Assembly: GCF_051860665.1 (NCBI RefSeq)
Contig: NZ_JBHYDM010000016.1
Coordinates: 25,804-89,803, forward strand
Length of the DNA stretch: 64,000 nt
Direction of reading: 5' to 3'
Source: Falsiroseomonas sp051860665
GTDB taxonomy: Bacteria > Pseudomonadota > Alphaproteobacteria > Acetobacterales > Acetobacteraceae
Shown: positions 8,298 through 16,248 of the stretch, piece after piece
Layout: every line of letters starts with the position of its first letter
How positions within the stretch are numbered: the first letter of the stretch is position 1
Program-made: the position numbers and the translations under genes
The notes under the pieces: generated by a model
Database searches by the model: none
Seen by the model: only the letters and a program-made list of their open reading frames with translations
What the model was told of the DNA's origin: nothing

Positions 8298-8924
8298 ATG
8301 TCCGTCACCCCCAAAGCCCGCGGCCGCCACCACCACGGCGACCTGCGCCGCGCCCTGCTGGATGCCGTGGCCGAGATCGTCCAGGAATCGGGGCCGGAGG
8401 CGGTGAGCCTGCGCGAATGCGCCCGCCGCGCCGGCGTCTCCCATTCCGCCGCCACGCCGCATTTCGGCGACAAGCGCGGGCTGATGACGGCCTTCGCCAC
8501 CGAACAATCCCAGCGCCTGCGCGCCGCCATGGAAGCCGCCGTGGCGGCCCTGCCCGCGGGGGCCAGCCCGGCCGAGCAGTTGGCGGCAACCGGCCGCGGC
8601 TACATGGCCTTCGTGCGCGACAATCCCGCGCATTTCCGCCTGATGTTCCGCACCGACCTGATCGACACGGCGGATGCCGCCTGGGCCGAAGCCTCCCGCC
8701 GCGCACGGGACCCGCTGGATGCGGCGATGCAGGCGCTGGTGCCGCGGGCGGAGGATCGTGCGCGACGCGCCCGGCTGGCGCTGGCCTGGGCCGGGGTGCA
8801 TGGCTTCTGCACCCTGCGGGCAGAGGCCCCGCGCAGCGACCTGTGGCACCCGGCGCCGCGCGATGCGGAGGTGGCGAAGGATCTGCTGGCCCTGCTGGTC
8901 GCCGCCTGCGCATCGGAACCCTGA
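8298..8924 (+). CDS. TetR/AcrR family regulator with WHG-type C-terminal domain
   Basis: A 208-residue one-component repressor. The amino-terminal helix-turn-helix is clear: HHGDLRRALLDAVAEIV, then VSLRECARRAGVSHSA and HFGDKRGLMTAF (about residues 12-62). The carboxy-terminal part resembles the TetR WHG domain (MAFVRDNPAHFRLMFR, WAGVHGFCTLRAEA). It is divergent from the ABA4-like operon, and the intervening inverted repeat is its likely operator. The ligand is unknown. The ATG at 8298 lies just outside the operator arm. Confidence 0.9.
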   Translation: MSVTPKARGRHHHGDLRRALLDAVAEIVQESGPEAVSLRECARRAGVSHSAATPHFGDKRGLMTAFATEQSQRLRAAMEAAVAALPAGASPAEQLAATGRGYMAFVRDNPAHFRLMFRTDLIDTADAAWAEASRRARDPLDAAMQALVPRAEDRARRARLALAWAGVHGFCTLRAEAPRSDLWHPAPRDAEVAKDLLALLVAACASEP

Positions 8925-8983
8925 AGCCCGGAAACCTGCGCGGTTTCAGACGTTGGCACCGGAACCAGCCCGGAGCCCCCTTC

Positions 8984-11431
8984 ATGCCACAATCCCGCCC
9001 GCTGCTGCTGCCGCGCCTGGTCGCCGCGATCCTGCTGCTGACCGGCCTCGGCCTCGCCGGCGGCGGCGCTTGGCTGATCCTGCTCGGCGGGTCCTGGTTC
9101 TACCTGCTGGCCGGCCTCGCCAGCCTGGCCAGCGGCGTCCTGCTCTGGCGCGGCCGGTCCGAGGCGCTGGTGGTCTTCGCCCTGCTGCTGCTCGGCACGC
9201 TCGGCTGGGCGATCTGGGAGGTGGGGCTCGATTGGTGGGCGCTGGCGCCGCGCGGCGGCATGCTGGTGGTGCTGGGCCTGGTCCTGCTGACACCCTGGGT
9301 CACCCGCCCCCTCGGCACGCGGGCCCTGCGCGGCAGCGGCCTGGCACTGAGCCTCGTCGTGCTCGCCACCGGCGTCACCGCCGCGCTGGCCATGCTGCGC
9401 GACCCGCATGCCATCGAGGGCCGGCTGCCGGAGCGCCGCCTCGCCGCCGCCCCCGATGGCATCCCGCCCGGCGAATGGCACGCCTATGGCCGCACCGGTC
9501 TCGGCCAGCGCTTCTCGCCGCTGGACCAGATCACGCCCGAGAATGTCAGCCGCCTCGAAGTGGCCTGGCAGTACCGCACCGGCGATGTCCGCGGCCAGCC
9601 CGGCGAGCCGGAGGAGACCACCTTCCAGGTCACCCCGCTGAAGATCGACAACCGCCTGTTCCTCTGCACGCCGCACCAGTCGGTGATCGCGCTGGATGCG
9701 ACGACCGGCGCCGAGCTCTGGCGCTACCGCCCGAATGTCCTGGACAACCTGGCGCTGCAGCACCTGACCTGCCGCGGCCTGTCCTTCCTGCCCGCCCCGG
9801 CCGCCGACGCGCCCGCACCCACCCCGCTGGACCCGGCCCGCGAGGCCGCCGCCCGCGCCGCCGTGCCGAACCTGCCCATCGCGACCGCCGGCGCCGCCGC
9901 GACCCTGGACTGCGGCGCCCGCCTGTTCATGCCGACCGCGGATGGCCGGGTCATTGCGCTGGACCCGGAGACCGGCGCGGTGTGCCGCAACTTCGGCGAG
10001 GGCACCGGGCAGATCAATCTCTGGGCCAATATGCCGAACCCCCGGCCGGGCGGGTACTACTCCACCTCGCCGCCCGTGGTGGCCAATGGCGTGCTGGTGA
10101 TCGGCGGCACCGTGCTCGACAACGTCTCCACCCGCGAACAGTCCGGCGTCATCCGCGGCTACGACGCGCGCAGCGGCGCCCTGCTGTGGAACTGGGATTC
10201 CGGCGCGCCGGACAATACCGCCCCCATCGCGCCGGAGGCGACCTACACCGTCAATTCCCCCAATGCCTGGTCGATCCTCAGCGCCGACCCCGCCCTCGGG
10301 CTGGTCTACGTCCCGCTGGGCAACCAGCCGCCCGACCAGTTCGGCGGCAACCGCAGCGCCAATGTGGAACGCTTCTCCTCCGCCGTCGTGGCGCTCGACC
10401 TCGCCAATGGCAGTCTGCGCTGGGTCTTCCAGACCGTGCACCACGACCTCTGGGACTACGACGTTCCCTCCCAGCCGACGCTCATCGACCTCACCGTGAA
10501 CGGCCAGGCGGTGCCGGCCCTGGTGCAGCCGACCAAGCAGGGTGAGCTCTACGTGCTGGACCGCCGCACCGGCACCGCCATCCTGCCGATCCGCGAAGTG
10601 CCCGCGCCACAGGGCGCCGTCGCCGGCGACACCACCGCCCCCACCCAGCCCGTTTCCGCCCTGTCCTTCAACCCGCCGCCGCTGACCGGCGCCCGCATGT
10701 GGGGCGCCACGCTCCTCGACCAGATGGCCTGCCGCATCCAGCTCCGCCGCCTGCGCTACGAAGGCCGCTACACGCCGCCCTCGCTCGAAGGCTCCATCAT
10801 CCACCCCGGCAATTTCGGCGTCTTCAACTGGGGCGGCATCGCCGTCGACCCGGAACGCCAGATCGCCTTCACCACCCCCGCTTCGCTGGCCTTCGTCTCC
10901 CGCCTCATCCCGCGCGAAAACCCCACCGCGCTCTACGTCCAGGGCAACACCCCACCCTCCGGCGCACTCCCCGCCCTCAACGAAAACTTCGGCGCGCCCT
11001 ACGCCGTCGAGCTCAAACCCTTCCTCTCGCTGATCGGCCTGCCCTGCCAGCAACCACCCTGGGGCAGCGTCGCCGGCGTCGACCTCACCACCGGCGCCAT
11101 CGCCTGGCAGCACCGCAACGGCACCGTGCGCGACATGTCCCCCCTCCCACTGCCCTTCCGCATGGGCGTGCCCAGCCTCGGCGGCCCCCTGCTGACCCGC
11201 AGCGGACTCGCCTTCCTCTCCGGCACCGTCGACAACTACATCCGCAGCTACGACACCACCACCGGACGCCAACTCTGGGAATCCCGCCTGCCCGCCGGCG
11301 GCCAAGCCACCCCCATGACCTACACCGGCACCGACTCCCGCCAATACCTCCTCGTCATCGCCGGCGGCCACGGCTCCCTCGGCACCACACCCGGCGACCA
11401 CGTCATCGCCTATGCCGTGCCGGGGCGGTGA
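8984..11431 (+). CDS. gcd: Membrane-bound PQQ-dependent dehydrogenase, glucose/quinate/shikimate family
   Basis: An 815-residue quinoprotein that would oxidise glucose or a related polyol or cyclitol in the periplasm and pass electrons to ubiquinone. The first ~145 residues form about five membrane helices, as in E. coli Gcd. The beta-propeller domain carries family signatures: AWQYRTGD, HQSVIALDATTGAELWRY, STREQSGVIRGYDARSG, VNSPNAWS, FQTVHHDLWDYDVPSQPTL and RLPAGGQATPMTY. The ATG at 8984 is the first before the membrane helices. Quinate dehydrogenase has the same architecture, so the substrate is not settled. The 3' third is strongly C-rich, up to the repeat copy at 11449. Confidence 0.9.
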   Translation: MPQSRPLLLPRLVAAILLLTGLGLAGGGAWLILLGGSWFYLLAGLASLASGVLLWRGRSEALVVFALLLLGTLGWAIWEVGLDWWALAPRGGMLVVLGLVLLTPWVTRPLGTRALRGSGLALSLVVLATGVTAALAMLRDPHAIEGRLPERRLAAAPDGIPPGEWHAYGRTGLGQRFSPLDQITPENVSRLEVAWQYRTGDVRGQPGEPEETTFQVTPLKIDNRLFLCTPHQSVIALDATTGAELWRYRPNVLDNLALQHLTCRGLSFLPAPAADAPAPTPLDPAREAAARAAVPNLPIATAGAAATLDCGARLFMPTADGRVIALDPETGAVCRNFGEGTGQINLWANMPNPRPGGYYSTSPPVVANGVLVIGGTVLDNVSTREQSGVIRGYDARSGALLWNWDSGAPDNTAPIAPEATYTVNSPNAWSILSADPALGLVYVPLGNQPPDQFGGNRSANVERFSSAVVALDLANGSLRWVFQTVHHDLWDYDVPSQPTLIDLTVNGQAVPALVQPTKQGELYVLDRRTGTAILPIREVPAPQGAVAGDTTAPTQPVSALSFNPPPLTGARMWGATLLDQMACRIQLRRLRYEGRYTPPSLEGSIIHPGNFGVFNWGGIAVDPERQIAFTTPASLAFVSRLIPRENPTALYVQGNTPPSGALPALNENFGAPYAVELKPFLSLIGLPCQQPPWGSVAGVDLTTGAIAWQHRNGTVRDMSPLPLPFRMGVPSLGGPLLTRSGLAFLSGTVDNYIRSYDTTTGRQLWESRLPAGGQATPMTYTGTDSRQYLLVIAGGHGSLGTTPGDHVIAYAVPGR

Positions 11432-11448
11432 TGAGGGTGCGCGGGTGA

Positions 11449-11666
11449 TTGCAGGGGGACGCTGTCCCCCTGCACCCCCTGCCAAGGGGCAGTGGCCCCT
11501 TGGAACCCTTTGATTCATGAACAGAAATGGAGAGGGGCCGGAGGTACCGCATGTTCGGCGGTCCTACCGGCCCCTCTCCATTTCTGTTCAAGGTCCTGAG
11601 GTCCAGGAGGCCACTGCCTCCTGGCGGGAGGGTGCAGGGAGGGCAGAGCCCTCCTTGCAAACCACC
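11449..11666 (+). repeat. Five-hairpin intergenic repeat, copy 2
   Basis: Second copy of the element at 1004-1218, here between the convergent ends of gcd and tctA. The hairpins are 11450-11474 (11 bp), 11482-11503 (9 bp), 11518-11590 (24 perfect outer pairs), 11603-11624 (9 bp) and 11633-11659 (12 bp with one G-T pair). In the 22 shared outer pairs of the long stem, four positions differ from copy 1 in the left arm, and all four are matched by complementary changes in the right arm. In this position it could act as a bidirectional terminator. No transposase or direct target repeat is visible. Confidence 0.88.
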
Positions 11667-11678
11667 TGGCGCAATCCC

Positions 11679-13175
11679 TCACGCCATCCGGCGCAGCCAG
11701 GCGGCGTAGAGGTGGGGGCCGGCGAGGGCGGCGAGGGCGATGAGGAGGATGGCGAGGCTGATGGGGCGGGTGATGAAGACGGTCCAGTCGCCTTGGCTGA
11801 TGGTCAGGGCTTGGCGCATGGCTTGTTCGGCCATGGGGCCGAGGATCATGCCGATGACGACGGGGGCCACGGGGAAGTCGAAGCGGCGCATGAACATGGC
11901 GATGATGCCGATGCCGTAGAGCAGCACGAGGTCGATGACGGAGTTGCTGATGCCGTAGGTGCCGATCGTCGCGAAGACGAGGATGCCGGCGTAGAGTTGG
12001 GGTTGTGGGATTTTCAGGATGCGCGCCCAGAGGCCGACGAGGGGCAGGTTCAGCACGACGAGCATGACGTTGGCGATGAAGAGGGATGCGATCAGGGTCC
12101 AGACCAGGTCGGCCTGGTTGGTGAAGAGCAGCGGTCCGGGCTGGATGCCGTAGGACTGGAAGGCGGAGAGCATGATGGCGGCGGTGGCGCTGGTGGGTAG
12201 CCCCAACGTCAGCATCGGCACGAGCACGCCGGCGGCGGCGGCGTTGTTCGCGGCTTCGGGGCCGGCGACGCCTTCGATGGCGCCGGTGGTGCCGAATTCC
12301 TTGGCGAATTCGGGTTTCACCATTTTGCGTTCCATGAAGTAGCTCAGCATGGTCGGCATTTCGGTGCCGCCGGCGGGCATGACGCCGAAGGGAAAGCCGA
12401 GTCCGGCGCCGCGGATCCAGGGCCAGAAGGAGCGTTTCCAGTCGGATTTGCTCATCATGATGCTGCCGACGTGGCGCACTTCGACGGGGCCGTCGATGTA
12501 GCGCCAGGCGAGGTAGAGGGTTTCGCCCACGGCAAACAGGGCGACGGCGACGAGCACGACGTTCACGCCGTCCAGCAGTTCGGGCACGCCGAAGGTGAGG
12601 CGCGGCTGGCCGGTCTGCAGGTCGACGCCGACCAGCCCCAGCAGCAGGCCGAAGCCGAGGCTGGTGAGGCCGCGCAGCGCGGAGCCGCCGAGCACGGCGG
12701 AGACGGTGACGAAGCAGAGCACCATCAGCATGAAGTACTCGGCCGGGCCGAGTTTCAGCGCGAGCTCGACGACGATGGGGCCGAGGAAGGCGATGCCGAT
12801 GGTGCCCACGGTGCCGGCCACGAAACTGCCGATGGCGGAGGTGGCCAGCGCCGGTCCCGCGCGGCCGTTCTTCGCCATCTTCGCCCCTTCCAGGGCGGTG
12901 ATGATCGATCCTGACTCGCCCGGCGTGTTCAGCAGGATGGAGGTGGTGGAGCCGCCATACATCGCGCCGTAGAAGATGCCGCAGAACAGGATGAAGGCGC
13001 CGGTGGCGGAGACGCTGAAGGTGATCGGCAGCAGCAGCGCGATGGTCAGCGCCGGGCCGATGCCGGGCAGCACGCCGATGGCGGTGCCGAGGAAGCAGCC
13101 GAGCAGCGCCCAGCCGAGGTTGGACAGCGACAGCGCGTGGCTGAAGCCGAGGGTCAGGCCTTCGATCGCACCCAT
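11679..13175 (-). CDS. tctA: Tripartite tricarboxylate transporter large permease TctA
   Basis: A 498-residue inner-membrane permease with about twelve membrane segments, the transport channel of the TTT system. Family signatures include LGTAIGVLPGIGPALTIALL, YGAMYGGSTTSILLNTPGE and GLPTSATAAIMLSAF. Its start overlaps the stop of tctB by one base (TGATG). The operon order is tctC-tctB-tctA. This is the only complete TTT permease in the window, and it may serve the orphan receptors further along. The substrate is probably a carboxylate but cannot be read from sequence. Confidence 0.95.
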   Translation of the reverse strand: MGAIEGLTLGFSHALSLSNLGWALLGCFLGTAIGVLPGIGPALTIALLLPITFSVSATGAFILFCGIFYGAMYGGSTTSILLNTPGESGSIITALEGAKMAKNGRAGPALATSAIGSFVAGTVGTIGIAFLGPIVVELALKLGPAEYFMLMVLCFVTVSAVLGGSALRGLTSLGFGLLLGLVGVDLQTGQPRLTFGVPELLDGVNVVLVAVALFAVGETLYLAWRYIDGPVEVRHVGSIMMSKSDWKRSFWPWIRGAGLGFPFGVMPAGGTEMPTMLSYFMERKMVKPEFAKEFGTTGAIEGVAGPEAANNAAAAGVLVPMLTLGLPTSATAAIMLSAFQSYGIQPGPLLFTNQADLVWTLIASLFIANVMLVVLNLPLVGLWARILKIPQPQLYAGILVFATIGTYGISNSVIDLVLLYGIGIIAMFMRRFDFPVAPVVIGMILGPMAEQAMRQALTISQGDWTVFITRPISLAILLIALAALAGPHLYAAWLRRMA

Positions 13176-13678
13176 CAGCCGGGGTCTCCGAAGACCAGCG
13201 TTTCCACCACGCCCGCGCCGATGTTCACGCCGAGCCCTTTCACGAAAAGCCCGTAGGCGGCCAGCGACACGATGAAGGCGATGACCAGGTTGCGCAGGAT
13301 GGCGCGCGACCCGAAGGCGGCGGCGACCAGCACGAATTGCGCGGTGGCGGCGATGGTGAAGCCGAAGGGCTCGATCAGCACCAGGTTGGCCAGCAGGCCC
13401 GCCAGCAGCAGGCCGAGCGCGCGCGGGTTCAGCGGCGCCGCGTCCTGCAGCTCCTCGATATCCTGCGACCAGCCGCCGCGGATGGCGACGGTGGTCAGCC
13501 CGATGCCGAGGGCGACGAGGCAGGCGGAGACCAGGTAGGGCACCGCCTTCGGCCCGACCTGCGCATAGATGGGCGAGGTCGGGATGATGGCGGTCTGCCA
13601 GAGGGAGAGCAGTCCGACCGCCAGCACGAAGAGCGCCGCGGCGAGATCGGGGCCGCGACGGGCCGTGCTGGCGGGCAT
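13175..13678 (-). CDS. tctB: Tripartite tricarboxylate transporter small permease TctB
   Basis: A 167-residue small membrane subunit with four hydrophobic segments, typical for TctB in size and layout. It lies exactly between tctC and tctA, one base after the tctC stop and overlapping tctA by one base, so the three are surely co-translated. The amino terminus (RRGPDLAAALFVLAVGLL) and the PLNPRALGLLLAGLLANLVL segment are characteristic. Confidence 0.92.
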   Translation of the reverse strand: MPASTARRGPDLAAALFVLAVGLLSLWQTAIIPTSPIYAQVGPKAVPYLVSACLVALGIGLTTVAIRGGWSQDIEELQDAAPLNPRALGLLLAGLLANLVLIEPFGFTIAATAQFVLVAAAFGSRAILRNLVIAFIVSLAAYGLFVKGLGVNIGAGVVETLVFGDPG

Positions 13679-13679
13679 G

Positions 13680-14651
13680 TCAGCTCGCCAGGCCGATGTC
13701 GCGCAGCACCTGCTCGGTCTCCGCGTGGTCGCGGGTCAGGAACTGGGCGAAGGCATCGCCGGTCAGGAAGGCGTCGTCCCAGCCGCGGGTGGTCAGGATC
13801 TCCTGCCAGGCCGGGGCGGCGTGCACGGCGGTGACGTAGTCGACCAGTGCGCGGGTCTGGGCTGCGTTGATGCCCGGCGCGCCGAACAACCCGCGCCAAT
13901 TGCCCATGACGATGTCGATGCCGCTTTCCTTCAGTGTCGGCACGCCGTCCAGGCTGCGCGTCTCGCCGGTGGTCGCCAGCGCCCGCATGCGGCCCGCCTT
14001 CACCTGCTCGGCGAATTCGGAGACGCCCGAAATGCCGGCCTTCACCTGCGCGCCGAGGATCGCGGCCTGGGCCGGGCCGCCGCCGGCGAAGGCGACGTAG
14101 CTGGCTTCCCGGGCATTGCGGCCGAGGGACTTCAGCATCAGGCCGAGGATGATGTGGTCGATGCCGCCGGCGCTGCCGCCCGCCACCGAGGTGCCGCCCG
14201 GATTGGCCTTCAGCGCATCGGTGAAGTCCGACAGCTTCTGGTATTCGCTATTGGCGGGCACCACGATGATGCCGGGTTCCGTGGTCATGCGCGCGATCGG
14301 CACCACGTCGCGAATGCTGACGGGCGTGCGGTTGGTGATGCCGGCGCCGACCATCACGGCGCCGCCCACCATCAGGGCATTGGGGCGGCCGCGGCGCTGG
14401 CTGATGAAGCGGGGCAGGCCCACCATGCCGCCGGCGCCGCCGACATTCTCGAACTGGAAGCTGCCGACCAGGTTCGCGGTGCGGGAGGCCTGTTCCAGCG
14501 CCCGGCCCAGCCCGTCCCAGCCGCCGCCGGGGCCGGCGGGGACGAAGACGAAGAGGCTCTCGAAGCGCTGCTGCGCCGAGGCGGAGCGGCCGAACAGGCT
14601 GGCGGCGGCCAGGCCGGCGGTGGCGGCGAGCAGGGTGCGGCGGCTTGTCAT
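13680..14651 (-). CDS. tctC: Tripartite tricarboxylate transporter receptor TctC (Bug family)
   Basis: A 323-residue periplasmic solute-binding protein, first gene of the tctCBA operon. The export signal has a twin-arginine-like start (MTSRRTLLAATAGLAAASLF). Bug-family landmarks are VFVPAGPGGGWDGLGRALEQ, FENVGGAGGMVGL and the AGGSAGGIDHIILGLM segment. Unlike the other seven Bug receptors here, it has its own permeases, and its sequence is clearly more distant from them. It delivers an organic acid to TctAB. Confidence 0.93.
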   Translation of the reverse strand: MTSRRTLLAATAGLAAASLFGRSASAQQRFESLFVFVPAGPGGGWDGLGRALEQASRTANLVGSFQFENVGGAGGMVGLPRFISQRRGRPNALMVGGAVMVGAGITNRTPVSIRDVVPIARMTTEPGIIVVPANSEYQKLSDFTDALKANPGGTSVAGGSAGGIDHIILGLMLKSLGRNAREASYVAFAGGGPAQAAILGAQVKAGISGVSEFAEQVKAGRMRALATTGETRSLDGVPTLKESGIDIVMGNWRGLFGAPGINAAQTRALVDYVTAVHAAPAWQEILTTRGWDDAFLTGDAFAQFLTRDHAETEQVLRDIGLAS

Positions 14652-14802
14652 GTTTCCTCCATTGGGCGCATTTCGGCGATCACCTTAATCAGCCCCCGGC
14701 CGCGCCGGAAGGCCGGGAAAGGGGGGCTGGCGTGCTGCCACGGAACCTTGCCTATTCGTCACGCGTCAGGGTGGGACGTCCCTGTGCCAGGAGTTGCCGC
14801 CC

Positions 14803-16158
14803 ATGACTGCGACCTCGGTCCCCGGCCGTGCGGAGAAGCCGGGCGGGCAGCCCACGCTGGCGCGCAGCATCGGGCCCTTCCAGCTCTTCGCCTATACGCT
14901 GGGCGGCATGCTGGGCGCCGGCATCTATGGGCTAGTGGGGCGCGCGGCCGGGGAGCTGGGCTCCGCCATCTGGCTCGGCTTCCTGGTGGCCATGGTGGCC
15001 GCGCTGCTGACCGGCCTGTCCTATGCCTCGCTTGGCAGCCGCTATCCGCAGGCCGGCGGGGCCGCCACCATCACCCAGCGCGCCTTCGCCCGGCCGCTGC
15101 TGACCTGGGTGGTGGGGCTGGCGGTCATGGCCTCCGGCCTCTCCTCCGTCGCCACGCAGTCCCGCGTGGTGGCGGAGAACCTGCTGCGCCTGGCGGGGCT
15201 GGAGGGCGTGCCCGCCATTGTGCTGGCGCTGGGCTTCCTGCTGATCATCTGCGGCATCGTGCTGCGCGGCATCCAGGAAAGCATGTGGGTGAATATCCTC
15301 TGCACCGCGGTGGAGGCGGCCGGGCTGCTGCTGGTGATCGCGGTGGGCTTTCCCTATTGGGGCAGCGTGGACCTGCTGGAGACGCCGTCCGGCGACGGCA
15401 TCGGCGTGTCCTTCCTGATGACCGGCGCGATCCTGACCTTCTTCGCCTTCATCGGCTTCGAGGACACGATCAATGTGGCGGAGGAGGCGCGCGACCCGCG
15501 CCGCACCCTGCCCTTCGGCATCATCGGCGCCATGCTGGCGGCGACGGTGCTGTATATCGCGGTTGCCATCACCGCCGTCTCCGTCGTGCCCTGGCGGGAA
15601 CTGGCGGCGGCGCCGGGCCCGCTGGCGGAGGTGATGGCCCGCGCCGCGCCCTGGGTGCCGGGCTGGGGCTATGTCGCGATCACCGTCTTTGCCGTGGCGA
15701 ATACCGCGCTGCTGAACTACGTCACCGCCTCCCGCCTGGTCTTCGGCATGGCGCGGCAGGGGCTGCTGCCGAAGCCACTGGCGAAGGTGCATGCCGGGCG
15801 GCGCACGCCGCATGTGGCCACCCTCGCGCTGCTGCCGGTGCTGGTGGCGCTGGTGCTGGCCGGCGATATCAGCCAGCTCGCCGCTGCCACGGTGCTGCTG
15901 CTGCTGGCGGTCTTCACGGTGGTGAACGTGGCGCTGCTGGTGCTGCAGCGCCGCCCGGGCGAGCCGCGTGGCGGCTTCGAGGTGCCCTGGCCGGTGCCGG
16001 CGGCCGGCGCGCTGGTCTGCGGCGCGCTGCTGCTGAACCGGCTGGGCACTGGCGACTGGCGGGCGCCGGCGCTGGCCGGCGCGCTGCTGGCGCTGATCCT
16101 TCTGGGATACGCCCTGCTGCGGCCGAAAGTGACGGAGGAGACACGCGTCGCGGCATAG
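14803..16158 (+). CDS. APC superfamily amino-acid permease
   Basis: A 451-residue inner-membrane transporter with about twelve membrane helices, of the amino acid-polyamine-organocation superfamily. The first helix carries the family motif (FAYTLGGMLGAGIYGLVG), and a later helix has FFAFIGFEDTINVAEEARDP, the consensus segment of this group. The ATG at 14803 is preceded by AGGAG at ideal spacing; a TTG nine bases upstream is less likely. The gene is monocistronic and divergent from tctC. The substrate is unknown, probably an amino acid. Confidence 0.9.
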   Translation: MTATSVPGRAEKPGGQPTLARSIGPFQLFAYTLGGMLGAGIYGLVGRAAGELGSAIWLGFLVAMVAALLTGLSYASLGSRYPQAGGAATITQRAFARPLLTWVVGLAVMASGLSSVATQSRVVAENLLRLAGLEGVPAIVLALGFLLIICGIVLRGIQESMWVNILCTAVEAAGLLLVIAVGFPYWGSVDLLETPSGDGIGVSFLMTGAILTFFAFIGFEDTINVAEEARDPRRTLPFGIIGAMLAATVLYIAVAITAVSVVPWRELAAAPGPLAEVMARAAPWVPGWGYVAITVFAVANTALLNYVTASRLVFGMARQGLLPKPLAKVHAGRRTPHVATLALLPVLVALVLAGDISQLAAATVLLLLAVFTVVNVALLVLQRRPGEPRGGFEVPWPVPAAGALVCGALLLNRLGTGDWRAPALAGALLALILLGYALLRPKVTEETRVAA

Positions 16159-16248
16159 TGTCGCGCGAAACCGCGTGAAGCACCGGCGCCCTTGCGGGCC
16201 GCGGCGGCGCTCCGCATGGTGATGCTTCCACAAGGGAATCGGTCTTCC

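Noticed and set aside
11449..11666. Insertion sequence or MITE
   Set aside because: No transposase, no terminal inverted repeats spanning the whole element beyond the internal hairpins, and no visible target-site duplication. It is reported only as a structured repeat.
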